This document shows, one piece after another, positions 33,298 through 41,613 of a stretch of 42,827 bases of DNA. The position numbers and the translations under genes are program-made. Each line of letters starts with the position of its first letter. The first letter of the stretch is position 1. The stretch comes from Candidatus Altimarinota bacterium. Its GTDB lineage: Bacteria > Patescibacteriota > Gracilibacteria > UM-FILTER-43-11. The notes under the pieces are model-generated. The model was given only the letters and a program-made list of their open reading frames with translations, had not been told where the DNA came from and searched no databases. The stretch lies in contig JANQKP010000002.1 in NCBI GenBank assembly GCA_028281045.1, positions 1 to 42,827 on the forward strand, read 5' to 3'.

Positions 33298-35714
33298 TGC
33301 TAAATCTATTTAAAAAAGCATCGGCTGCCTTACTTCTACTTATTGTACTTATCACGCAAGCGAATGCGAGCGGAAAAATGGAAGTACAAATTGGAGAAGT
33401 GGTGTCACTACAAGCTCAAAGTAAAGAGCAAGCTGCTCAATACAAATGGGTGGTGACTAGAGGTAATGACATTATTACCACTCAAGCCAACAGACTGTTT
33501 AATTATCAGTTCTTGCAGCAAGGAGAATATGAAGTGAACCTTACGGCTACTTCTGGACTGAATGTCGTAGAAAACACCTCTATTATGGTGCTTGTAGGAG
33601 ATCGTTATAAACGTCCTTCTATTAAAGGAACCGATGCAGATGTAGATCCAGAATCACTGCCTACGGCTGTGAATGCAACCACGCTTCCAGAAGCGTCAGA
33701 CGATGGACGTATTCACCTGCAAGGAGATGGAAAACTATTTATAGATCTTTCTAATGCCACCGGAACTATTCTTGAATACCGTGTGGATGAAAACATCTTT
33801 GAAGACTCTGATGGAAACGGAAGCTCTAACGATGACATTGATAATATCAACGATAAATCTTACCTGGTTGGAGGATTTTATGAAGCTAATTACGAAGCGG
33901 GTCAGGCGCCTAAGATCATTACCAAGGTAACCCTTGTGGATGACGAAGGGCAAAAAGCCGAACAGCAATTTGAAATTGTAATTGATGAACCCGAGCTTAA
34001 AGAAGGGGATACCGTAGCGAAACTACTAGCGGCTCCGAAGCCTCGTGATGACGATAAGATTCATCTGGTAAACGATGTATCTAACGTGGCATTCTACGCC
34101 CGTGAAAGTGCTGGTAAAGCGCTTGAATACAGAATCGATAAGAACATCTTCTTTGATTCAGATGGAGATGGAAACCCAGCCAATGACATTGATAATAAAG
34201 ACGATAAATCATTTAAAGACGGAGACGTTTGGGTGACTCAGTACGAACGTACAGATAGCCAGATCATTGCTCAACTGATTACCGTTGGAGAAGGCGGAAA
34301 AGGAAGCCGTATTCAACGTGGTATTGTCTTTGATGAAAAGAAACAAGTAGCGCTTCCAAAAGACGATGAAGACACTGGAATCCGCATTGTAGCGGACAAA
34401 GACTTTGTGTTAACTGGAGACCCTATTAGCTACACCGTTAAAGGTCTAGCGCTTAGCCTAGATAATTACACCTTTGAATGGGACTTTGATGGAGATATTA
34501 CTCCAGACCAAGTGAAAGAAGGGGATAATACCGCTCAAACGATTTACGACGATGCTGGATTCAACGAAGTGTCTGTTCTTATTACAGATACCGCTGGAAA
34601 CAGTGCGATTCGTAAGCTAGAAGTGCTAGCAAAACAAAAGATTGTAACCAAAGCAGACTTCACCTTTGAAGTTTCTGGAAACACCGTAACCTTTAATAAT
34701 CTTTCTACAGCAAGTGCTAATCTTGCTGATCAGTCTCTAGAATACAGATGGTCATTTGGAGACTCTGATGAAGCGAACTTTGCAGAACAACAATTCAAGA
34801 TCACAGAAGAAAATCCTTCTTATGAATATAAAGGAGGAGGGAATTACTTAGTAACTCTTACCGTGACTGACGCGGATCAAGTGATCAACGTGACCTCTAA
34901 GGATATTACAATTGAAGGACAAGTGATTGAAGTGACCACTCCAGAAGAAACCGGAGATACTGGATTCCAAGTGGTAGGTGGTACTGAACCTTCAGATGAA
35001 GGAGGATCTCTAATTGGAGGAATCTTTAAAGCAATTCTTTATCTGATTCTATTTGTCATCATTCTTGTGGTGATTATTCTTGGTGGGTTCCTTACTTTCC
35101 TTAAGGTTCAACACCCAGACCTAACCTTTGATGAGCTTGTAGATGAACTTAGAGTTAAACTTCTTGGAATGATGGGCGTACATGAAATGATTGAGCCTAC
35201 GGCAGAAGCAGCAGCGCCTGCTCAGCCTGAAGCGCCTCAACAAGAAGCACCAACTCCTGAAGTAGAAGTTATGGAAGCCCCTGCGGCTCCACAGCCTGAA
35301 GTTAAAGTTGAACCTACTCCTGCGCCTGCAGAGCCAGTAGTTCCTACGCCAGAGCCTGTTGCTCCGGTAGAGCCTACGCCGGCTCCAGAAGCTCCTGTAC
35401 AAGATACAGTGGCAGGACGCCCTGTTATTGATACTGAAGTAGTGCCTGAAACTCCTGCTGCACCAGTAGAACCTACTCCTGCACCTGCAGAGCCAGTAGT
35501 TCCTACACCAGAACCTGTTGCTCCAGCTCAACCTGAGTCTGCACAACCAGTAGAACCTACCCCGGCTCCAGCTCCAACTCCAACACCTGAGCAACCTGCA
35601 GCTCCTGCAGAGCCAGCTCAGCCTGAAACTCCACAGCCTGGAGAGCAAGGAGGGGATGACCAAAATCCACCTGTAAATGAGCAGGGTCCTATGCCAGATT
35701 GGCTTAAGGGATAG
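33297..35714 (+). CDS. PKD surface protein with membrane helix and Pro/Glu/Ala-rich tail
   Basis: 805 residues. Signal peptide 1-24. A PKD-like domain is followed by two copies of a module with a calcium-like loop (FEDSDGNGSSNDDIDNINDK and FFDSDGDGNPANDIDNKDDK), then two more PKD domains (about 360-550). One membrane helix at about 575-605, then a C-terminal region ending in a repetitive Pro/Ala/Glu/Val tail (about 640-805) that would be cytoplasmic. Translationally coupled to the preceding gene. Confidence 0.85.
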   Translation: MLNLFKKASAALLLLIVLITQANASGKMEVQIGEVVSLQAQSKEQAAQYKWVVTRGNDIITTQANRLFNYQFLQQGEYEVNLTATSGLNVVENTSIMVLVGDRYKRPSIKGTDADVDPESLPTAVNATTLPEASDDGRIHLQGDGKLFIDLSNATGTILEYRVDENIFEDSDGNGSSNDDIDNINDKSYLVGGFYEANYEAGQAPKIITKVTLVDDEGQKAEQQFEIVIDEPELKEGDTVAKLLAAPKPRDDDKIHLVNDVSNVAFYARESAGKALEYRIDKNIFFDSDGDGNPANDIDNKDDKSFKDGDVWVTQYERTDSQIIAQLITVGEGGKGSRIQRGIVFDEKKQVALPKDDEDTGIRIVADKDFVLTGDPISYTVKGLALSLDNYTFEWDFDGDITPDQVKEGDNTAQTIYDDAGFNEVSVLITDTAGNSAIRKLEVLAKQKIVTKADFTFEVSGNTVTFNNLSTASANLADQSLEYRWSFGDSDEANFAEQQFKITEENPSYEYKGGGNYLVTLTVTDADQVINVTSKDITIEGQVIEVTTPEETGDTGFQVVGGTEPSDEGGSLIGGIFKAILYLILFVIILVVIILGGFLTFLKVQHPDLTFDELVDELRVKLLGMMGVHEMIEPTAEAAAPAQPEAPQQEAPTPEVEVMEAPAAPQPEVKVEPTPAPAEPVVPTPEPVAPVEPTPAPEAPVQDTVAGRPVIDTEVVPETPAAPVEPTPAPAEPVVPTPEPVAPAQPESAQPVEPTPAPAPTPTPEQPAAPAEPAQPETPQPGEQGGDDQNPPVNEQGPMPDWLKG

Positions 35715-35720
35715 TTATAT

Positions 35721-35758
35721 TGTATAAAAATTTTATACAAGAATAAAAAATTTGTTCA
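35721..35758. repeat. Second tandem pair of 19-bp boxes
   Basis: TGTATAAAAATTTTATACA (35721-35739, a perfect palindrome) is followed directly by AGAATAAAAAATTTGTTCA (35740-35758), repeating the arrangement at 6622-6659. It begins 7 bases after the PKD gene stop. The rest of the gap to 35880 is AT-rich with weak inverted repeats and no supported gene. Confidence 0.5.
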
Positions 35759-35880
35759 ATATGTATTATTCATGTATTGGCTCTATTTAGCCTAAAATAG
35801 CCATTATTTTCTTGATAATATTAGGCTTTTTAGCTATATTTCCACCATCTTAAAAGACATAAAAAAACTTCATCTAATAC

Positions 35881-36053
35881 TTGACATATTATATAAAATA
35901 TTGTAAAATATATCAGCTTTGTTCTTTTAAAATTCAACTCAAGTTTAGCAGAGAAAAACTTGTTTTTCGTCCATTTTTACTAACAATTTGGTGCGCAAGA
36001 CAGATATTCTCTGTTATTCGCACTTTCCCCCCTAACTACTGTGAGGTATCACC
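35881..36053 (+). promoter_or_regulatory. Promoter, leader and ribosome site of a foreign-looking gene
   Basis: TTGACA (35881-35886), 17 bases, TAAAAT (35904-35909): the same promoter design as nhaA. The leader of about 138 bases holds a hairpin GAAAAAC-TT-GTTTTTC (35952-35967) and the 13-mer CTTGTTTTTCGTC, also found in the nhaA leader (8164-8176, minus). GAGG (36043-36046) lies 7 bases before the ATG. Confidence 0.72.
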
Positions 36054-36680
36054 ATGATCATCAACATGATCAAAGTCGGGCTCAAAATTTATTTTGGGCT
36101 CGCTGTCTTCGGACTATTCATTCTTGCCGTCGCCGCTCTTGAAGGAATGTCTTCAGCTCGGCAAATCTATTTTCTTGCCGTCGCCTTTGCCCTTGCTACT
36201 GCGGCCGTGCCCGTGGTCTACGCCATTCGCTTGCTCTTCTCGCGCTTGTCGGACGAGTTCCAACAAGTCTTGAAAAAAGAGCCTGTGGTCAAGGCATTCG
36301 ACATCTTTAATTTCACCACACGCACGGTGACCGCCATCGCCGGCTCCAACCTGTTTGCAGCCCTGATGTACGGCGTTGTGATGGCGCTGAGCACTGAAGG
36401 CCACGTCGAGCGCTGGACTGTTGAAAAGTCTCATGTGTTTCTCGGCATCCTTTATTTCGCAGCCTCAGTACCTGGGTCCTACTACTTCGCTCGTCATTTC
36501 AAGTGGAGTAGCCCTGTCTTCGTTCTAGTGCAAGCGGTTTTCCTTGTTGGCGTTGCCTTTGTGCTCGCTGGCGCCCAGCTGTTTACGCAATTTGCCGCAG
36601 CTGGAGGAGTAATTTGGTGGGTGACCACCCTCGCGCAGCGCGCAAGCGCTCAGCGAGACTATTACACACCGAAGGCCTAG
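36054..36680 (+). CDS. Six-helix membrane protein, probably acquired
   Basis: 208 residues with about six membrane helices, not recognised. A second ATG lies four codons in. Codons favour C/G at the third position, unlike the flanking AT-rich PKD genes; it also has a Shine-Dalgarno site, a consensus promoter and its own terminator. It splits the PKD cluster. These features mark it as a horizontally acquired single-gene unit. Function unknown. Confidence 0.8.
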   Translation: MIINMIKVGLKIYFGLAVFGLFILAVAALEGMSSARQIYFLAVAFALATAAVPVVYAIRLLFSRLSDEFQQVLKKEPVVKAFDIFNFTTRTVTAIAGSNLFAALMYGVVMALSTEGHVERWTVEKSHVFLGILYFAASVPGSYYFARHFKWSSPVFVLVQAVFLVGVAFVLAGAQLFTQFAAAGGVIWWVTTLAQRASAQRDYYTPKA

Positions 36681-36723
36681 GCTTAGATTTGACGCAGGTA
36701 TATCGAAATTGTGCGGATAACGT

Positions 36724-36753
36724 AGGGCAGCTCAAAAGGCTGCCCTTTGTTTT
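36724..36753 (+). terminator. Terminator of the acquired gene
   Basis: Stem AGGGCAG (36724-36730) / CTGCCCT (36740-36746) with a 9-base loop, followed by TTGTTTT. Confidence 0.88.
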
Positions 36754-36764
36754 ACCTAAATTTT

Positions 36765-36793
36765 TTGAATATATGGCTTTTCTATGGTAAAAT
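36765..36793 (+). promoter_or_regulatory. Promoter TTGAAT-N17-TAAAAT
   Basis: -35 TTGAAT (36765-36770), 17-base spacer, -10 TAAAAT (36788-36793), 28 bases before the next PKD gene. A-rich leader, no Shine-Dalgarno. Confidence 0.7.
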
Positions 36794-36821
36794 GTCTGCA
36801 AATAAATAAAGAAAAAACAAA

Positions 36822-39032
36822 ATGGCAGAAGAAAATCCTTCAAACGTTAATCCTGAAGAACAGGGGCAAGATCAATCTGCTCCGCCGGTTTCTGGTGCAG
36901 GAGAAGAAAAACAAATGAACCCTGAGGCTCAGGCGGCACTAGCGAATCAACCTAAGGAAGAAGCAAAAGCTGAAGCCCCAAAAGCCGCTCCGACAAAGAT
37001 TGGAAAAGAAAAGGCAGCCGCTAAGAGCAATAAGAAGTTTCTTTTAGGATGTGCAGGAGGACTTATTGTGCTTTTTGTACTCTTTGTATTCCTGATGGTC
37101 CTTGTGATCTCTAAACAAGGGGCTGGAAGCCCTGTTTTAAATGCTTTTGGACTAGATCCAGGACAACTTAAACGTTTCTTGCTGAATTTCATCGGTCTTT
37201 CGTTTGGATTCTTAGCACTCCTATTCTTTGTGCTAATGATCATTGGTATTTTTAAGACTGCTTCAGCGAAGAAAGATGATAAAGATAAGCGAAAAAGAGG
37301 GCTTGTGATGACCTTTTTCAATGCCATTTCAATGTTCCTGATATTACTTGTGTGGCTATTCCTGTTTAATTTCATTAATAACCTGCAAATTGCCGCTGAA
37401 AGAGTGGTGGCTGAGATTGTTGTTGTGGAGCCAGAAAACCTAGACAATCTAGAGGCTCCTACAGAAATCACCTATAGTGCTATTAATGTAGCTAAAGCGC
37501 TGCAAAATAGCGCGCTTCAGATTGAATCTATGAACTGGGATCTAGACGGAAATGGATCTTATGAAACTCCGGTAGGAGCAGACCCAGAAGTGTCTCGTTT
37601 ATACACCCGTCGTGAAGTGGTCAATGTAGGACTTCAAGTGAACGTAGCCGGCGAAGACACCCCTCGTGTTTACACGAAGCTGATCAATATTGGGGAGGCT
37701 CTATTTAGCATCGATCCTGAAACAGGAACGGCGCCTCAAGAAATTCAATTTGATGCCTCTTCTCTAGTAGGAGCAGATCAAAAGATCAGCAGTGCTGATT
37801 GGGATTTTGACGGCGATGGTAAATACGATACTCAAGGAAAAGAGCTACGCCCAAGTTACGTTTATGAGCAAATTGGAACGTACGAAATTCACCTGAGAAT
37901 TGTAGATGAAAACAACGTAGTAGAGAACTACTACAGAAACATTGAAATCAGACAAAGCGATGTTCCGCTTCTAGCGGCAGAAATCACCGCAACCCCAGGT
38001 CTGGAAGGAACTCTTCCATTCCAGGTGCGCTTTGACGGTAGTCAATCGACCAGTCTTAAAGGTTCTATTGTGAACTATGAATGGGACTTTGGAGATGGAG
38101 CAGCGCTTCAAACCGGGCGCTCTGTGAGCCATGTGTATAACAAGTCTGGAGAGTACACCGTAAGACTCACCGTGCGTGAAGATACCGGTAAAGAAGCGAC
38201 CAGCACGGCGCAGGTTGTGGTAAGCGATATCACCTCAGCGCCACAGGCGAAAATTGAAGTGAATCTAGAGCTAGATGAAGATGGAACACTTCGTGGAGAA
38301 CTGCCACTTGTGGTGAGCTTTGATGCTGAAGATTCAACCGATTCGGACGGAGACATTGTAGATTATGAATGGGACTTTGATGGAGACGGAGAACAAGACA
38401 GCAGTGGGCAAAAAGTGAGCCACACTTTTGATGCCGTAGGCCTTGTACAAGTAGGGCTTCTGGTTCGTGATGCCACAGGACAAGAAGGCACGGCTACGCT
38501 TGCTGTAGAAGTGAATGAACCAGGAACCAAGGCTGTGATTAGCGCCAATCCTCAAGAAGGATCTGCACCACTTCTGGTGCAATTCGATGGCTCTGGATCT
38601 ACTGCCTTTGAGGGCAATATTGTGAGCTACGAATGGGACTTTGGAGATGGTTCTGCTCCAACAATTACAGGTGCGACCGTAACGCATAAATACGACGTTG
38701 TAGGGACTTACGATGTGAAGCTAAAAGTGGTGACCGATAGCAGTGAAACGGCAGAGACCACGCAACAAGTGTTTGTACGTGAAGTACCTCTAAGAGCGTG
38801 CTTTACGCCAAGTCGTACTACTGGAGCTGCGCCACTGACCGTGGCCTTCGATCCACAGTGTTCTACGGGTAATGCAGAGAGCTTCAGCTGGAACTTTGGA
38901 GATGGAGACGAGAGCACGGCACGTAAGCCAAATCACACGTTCAATAACGCTGGAGAGTACACCGTTACGCTTGAGGTCGCCGACGATAAAAACAACGTGA
39001 GTATCTTCACAGATACCATTACCGCTGAGTAA
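36822..39032 (+). CDS. Multi-span membrane protein with PKD repeats
   Basis: 736 residues. A cytoplasmic N-terminus (1-70, Glu/Ala/Lys-rich) is followed by three membrane helices (about 73-100, 115-150, 163-190), then about six PKD-type domains (200-736), several with WDFDGDG or WDFGDG. It resembles the other PKD proteins of the cluster but has a cytoplasmic N-terminus in place of a signal peptide. An envelope platform or adhesin role is inferred. Confidence 0.85.
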   Translation: MAEENPSNVNPEEQGQDQSAPPVSGAGEEKQMNPEAQAALANQPKEEAKAEAPKAAPTKIGKEKAAAKSNKKFLLGCAGGLIVLFVLFVFLMVLVISKQGAGSPVLNAFGLDPGQLKRFLLNFIGLSFGFLALLFFVLMIIGIFKTASAKKDDKDKRKRGLVMTFFNAISMFLILLVWLFLFNFINNLQIAAERVVAEIVVVEPENLDNLEAPTEITYSAINVAKALQNSALQIESMNWDLDGNGSYETPVGADPEVSRLYTRREVVNVGLQVNVAGEDTPRVYTKLINIGEALFSIDPETGTAPQEIQFDASSLVGADQKISSADWDFDGDGKYDTQGKELRPSYVYEQIGTYEIHLRIVDENNVVENYYRNIEIRQSDVPLLAAEITATPGLEGTLPFQVRFDGSQSTSLKGSIVNYEWDFGDGAALQTGRSVSHVYNKSGEYTVRLTVREDTGKEATSTAQVVVSDITSAPQAKIEVNLELDEDGTLRGELPLVVSFDAEDSTDSDGDIVDYEWDFDGDGEQDSSGQKVSHTFDAVGLVQVGLLVRDATGQEGTATLAVEVNEPGTKAVISANPQEGSAPLLVQFDGSGSTAFEGNIVSYEWDFGDGSAPTITGATVTHKYDVVGTYDVKLKVVTDSSETAETTQQVFVREVPLRACFTPSRTTGAAPLTVAFDPQCSTGNAESFSWNFGDGDESTARKPNHTFNNAGEYTVTLEVADDKNNVSIFTDTITAE

Positions 39033-39086
39033 TCTTTTGCAAAAAAATGTTTTCTGCTAAGCTAAGAAAGTCTTAACTTTAGTAGT

Positions 39087-39191
39087 ATGAATAACAAGCA
39101 AAGAAAACGTATCGTAAAAATAGTGGTCTATGTTTCTATAGCAGCGCTAATCTTTACGTCGCTTGCACCACTACTTGCTGTGCACTCTTAA
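39087..39191 (+). CDS. 34-residue single-helix membrane peptide
   Basis: Starts MNNKQRKRIVKIVVYVS and continues as one hydrophobic helix to the end (stop TAA). Basic N-terminus, so the C-terminus would face outward. It resembles in size and layout the tiny DUF4044-type proteins of other bacteria, but this is only similarity of form. It ends one base before the ATG of aroA-aroK, so it is probably co-translated. Confidence 0.6.
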   Translation: MNNKQRKRIVKIVVYVSIAALIFTSLAPLLAVHS

Positions 39192-39192
39192 T

Positions 39193-40962
39193 ATGCAAAT
39201 ACGCGAAGTCATTCCTTTTGCACCGGGGCAGGCAGTTGACCTTAATTTAGAGCTGCCTGGGTCTAAATCGATCACCAATCGGGTTTTTCTTATTGCCGCG
39301 CTAGCCGAAGGAAAAACACAAGTACATGGAGCTCTAGATAGCGACGATACTCGCGTGATGCTAGCAGCCTTAGAGGAGCTAGGTATTTCTATAGTAGGCC
39401 AAGACGGCTATATAGAAGTAGAAGGGGGCACATTTAACGATGAAGATATAGAGCTAGATCTGCACAATGCAGGAACCGCTGTACGCTTTTTAACCGCAGC
39501 CATGTCTCTTAGAAAGGGAAACACCCTTATAACAGGGGATAAACGCATGCAAGAGCGCCCTATACGCGACCTTGTAGATGGATTAAAGCAGCTAGGGGCT
39601 ACCATTGAGTACAAAAGCCTAGAAGGTTACCCACCCCTTTCTATAGCAGGAGGGCTTAAAGCTGACAAATACGAGGTTTCTATGCCTGGGAATAAAAGTA
39701 GCCAGTATTTTTCTGCCCTACTGATCATTGCCCCACTGCTCGGAGAAAAAGTAACGATTAACGTAGAGGGGGATTTAGTGTCTAAACCTTATATAGAGAC
39801 CACCCTAAGTATTATGCAATCCTTTGGCGTGGAAGTGACCAATAACGATTACAAATCTTTTGAAGTAGAGCCCCAGAAATATAAAAGTCCTGGGCGCTAT
39901 GATGTAGAAGGCGATGCCTCTGCGGCAAGTTACTTTACGAGCCTAAAGCACCTGCATGGTGGAAGCTTGAATTACACCAACTTGAACAAAAAAAGTATTC
40001 AAGGAGATGCGGCTTACTATAGCGCCTTAGAGCAGATTGGAACGGGTGATATTAACATGAATAAAATGCCCGATGTGGCCATGACTTTAGCGGTGACGGC
40101 ACCGTTCTATGAAGGCACGACCAATCAGGTGGATATTGCGAATTTACGCATTAAAGAAACCGATCGTTTAGACGCCCTTGAAACGGAGCTAAAAAAAGCA
40201 GATGTAGATGTTTCTACAACAGAAGATTCTATTTCAGTTACCGGTGAAGTTACTATCCCAGAAGGGGAAGCCATAAAAGACATTAAAATAGGCACTTATA
40301 ATGACCATAGAATGGCCATGTGTTTTGCCGTATTTGGCACTAAATACCCTGGGATTATTATTGAACACCCAGGATGTGTAGATAAAACCTACCCCGACTT
40401 CTTTAAAGACTTAGAAAAGGCTTATTTAGCGCCTATAGCGCTTGGAGACAAGCATTTAGTATTCACAGGAATGCGTGGGGCTGGAAAGACGTATTACGGG
40501 CAAAGAGCCGCCAAAGTACTTAACCGTACCTTTATAGATATAGACGCTGAGATTGAAAAAGAAGTAGGGGACAATATCTTTAACTATGTTAAAGAAAATG
40601 GCTGGGACAAGTTCAGAGAAATTGAACAAAAAATTTGTTCAGAAGTGATCGATCGTGAAGAACACAGTGGTAAACCTCTAGTGATTTCTACAGGAGGTGG
40701 TGTGATTTTAAACGAGGAGAACATGAAGCATTTAAAAAAGAATGCTATTAATGTTTTCATCTACGCAGATCCTCACGTTTTAACGAATAGAGTGATGCAT
40801 GGCACGAATCGTCCACCGCTAAAAGAGGGGCAAGATCCAGATATGGAAATTCATCACTTATGGCAAGAAAGACGTCATTTATACCTAAAGTATGCTGATG
40901 TCACCTGGGATGACACCAGTGGAGATGTGATAGAAGAGTTTCTACCTGAACTTTTTAACTAG
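39193..40962 (+). CDS. aroA-aroK: Fused EPSP synthase and shikimate kinase (AroA-AroK)
   Basis: 589 residues from the ATG at 39193; an earlier in-frame ATG lies inside the peptide gene. Residues 1-415 are AroA: LPGSKSITNRVFLIAALAEG, the substrate loop HNAGTAVRFLTA, MPGNKSSQYFSALL, and IKETDRLDALE with the later NDHRMAM. Residues 420-589 are AroK: Walker A GMRGAGKTYYG, the DID shikimate site, FREIEQ, and the STGGGV loop, with the lid near RPPL. These catalyse the fifth and sixth steps of the shikimate pathway, but in sequence the kinase acts first. Fused AroA-AroK is uncommon. No other aro genes are in the window. Confidence 0.94.
   Translation: MQIREVIPFAPGQAVDLNLELPGSKSITNRVFLIAALAEGKTQVHGALDSDDTRVMLAALEELGISIVGQDGYIEVEGGTFNDEDIELDLHNAGTAVRFLTAAMSLRKGNTLITGDKRMQERPIRDLVDGLKQLGATIEYKSLEGYPPLSIAGGLKADKYEVSMPGNKSSQYFSALLIIAPLLGEKVTINVEGDLVSKPYIETTLSIMQSFGVEVTNNDYKSFEVEPQKYKSPGRYDVEGDASAASYFTSLKHLHGGSLNYTNLNKKSIQGDAAYYSALEQIGTGDINMNKMPDVAMTLAVTAPFYEGTTNQVDIANLRIKETDRLDALETELKKADVDVSTTEDSISVTGEVTIPEGEAIKDIKIGTYNDHRMAMCFAVFGTKYPGIIIEHPGCVDKTYPDFFKDLEKAYLAPIALGDKHLVFTGMRGAGKTYYGQRAAKVLNRTFIDIDAEIEKEVGDNIFNYVKENGWDKFREIEQKICSEVIDREEHSGKPLVISTGGGVILNEENMKHLKKNAINVFIYADPHVLTNRVMHGTNRPPLKEGQDPDMEIHHLWQERRHLYLKYADVTWDDTSGDVIEEFLPELFN
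40623..40641. repeat. 19-bp box inside aroK
   Basis: TGAACAAAAAATTTGTTCA is a perfect palindrome with 8-base arms and fits the intergenic box consensus. It lies in the AroK coding part. Confidence 0.35.
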
Positions 40963-41217
40963 TTTGTCTAGCGCTCCCACCTTTTGTTTTTTAACGACTT
41001 TGTATCTATCTAGAAGGAGATAGATGATTTCAAAGATTCCAACGGTGTTTGAAATAAGGATGAGAATGAACCAGATCTTGTGGTTGTTTTTTACCGCTTT
41101 CCACAGGGCAAAAGCCGTCCACAGCATGGTCCAAATAATAAGAATATAAAATTCTACTAAATGGTTTGCGATTAGGATCTCTAGGTCCGCTAGGGTCATA
41201 TTTTCTAAATTCATCAT
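40942..41217 (-). CDS. DUF5652-type small membrane protein
   Basis: 91 residues with two membrane helices. The pattern WTMLWTAFALWKAVKNNHKIWF with ISNTVGIFEIIYLLL matches DUF5652, a family seen mostly in CPR bacteria; function unknown. Its end overlaps the convergent aroA-aroK gene by 21 bases and it follows the next gene upstream by one base. Confidence 0.8.
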   Translation of the reverse strand: MMNLENMTLADLEILIANHLVEFYILIIWTMLWTAFALWKAVKNNHKIWFILILISNTVGIFEIIYLLLDRYKVVKKQKVGALDKLVKKFR

Positions 41218-41218
41218 A

Positions 41219-41467
41219 TTATTTTCCTTTATGGTAAGTGTCTAAATAGTAACTCATAACAATAAGAATAAAGACTCCAATCGCCATGGTTTGATAGTAG
41301 CCAATATCATCTGCAACAATGTTTACTAGGGGGTAAGCAACAAAATAGGCCCCTAAGAAAGCCAGGGTAGCTGTGAAGATGTTTTTTCTTCCTGTGAAGA
41401 TCTCTCTAAAACGGTGATGCAGATGCTCACCCATGGTTTTTTCCCTTTTGAATGGATTTTTATTCAT
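41219..41467 (-). CDS. Small two-helix membrane protein
   Basis: 82 residues with a basic N-terminus and two membrane helices (about 33-50 and 58-76). Not recognised. A -10 TATAAT (41493-41498) lies 25 bases upstream. It forms a two-gene unit with the DUF5652 gene, divergent from the rRNA operon. Confidence 0.75.
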   Translation of the reverse strand: MNKNPFKREKTMGEHLHHRFREIFTGRKNIFTATLAFLGAYFVAYPLVNIVADDIGYYQTMAIGVFILIVMSYYLDTYHKGK

Positions 41468-41583
41468 TTTTTTATTTGTTTTTTGCTCCGAAATTATAGC
41501 ATTAAAATGGCTTAAAATAAAGCAAAACAGCCTCTTTTTTTATTCTTGGCTTTCTTAAGCCAAAAAAAAGTCCAAAAAAAGTG

Positions 41584-41613
41584 TTGACTTCCTATAGGGC
41601 CACAGGCTAAACT
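41584..41613 (+). promoter_or_regulatory. Ribosomal RNA promoter
   Basis: TTGACT (41584-41589), 18-base spacer rich in G/C for this window, TAAACT (41608-41613), 284 bases before 16S. The stretch 41500-41583 has A/T tracts and a short hairpin (TTGGCTT/AAGCCAA) without a following T-run. Confidence 0.65.

Noticed and set aside
35121-35663. Long open frame antisense to the Pro/Glu/Ala-rich tail (180 codons)
   Set aside because: It is a low-complexity Arg/Ser/Cys-rich shadow of the repetitive coding strand, without promoter or start signal.
41530-41580. Hairpin TTGGCTT/AAGCCAA as a terminator between the small membrane genes and 16S
   Set aside because: A-tracts follow it on the plus strand and no T-run follows on either strand in the right direction.
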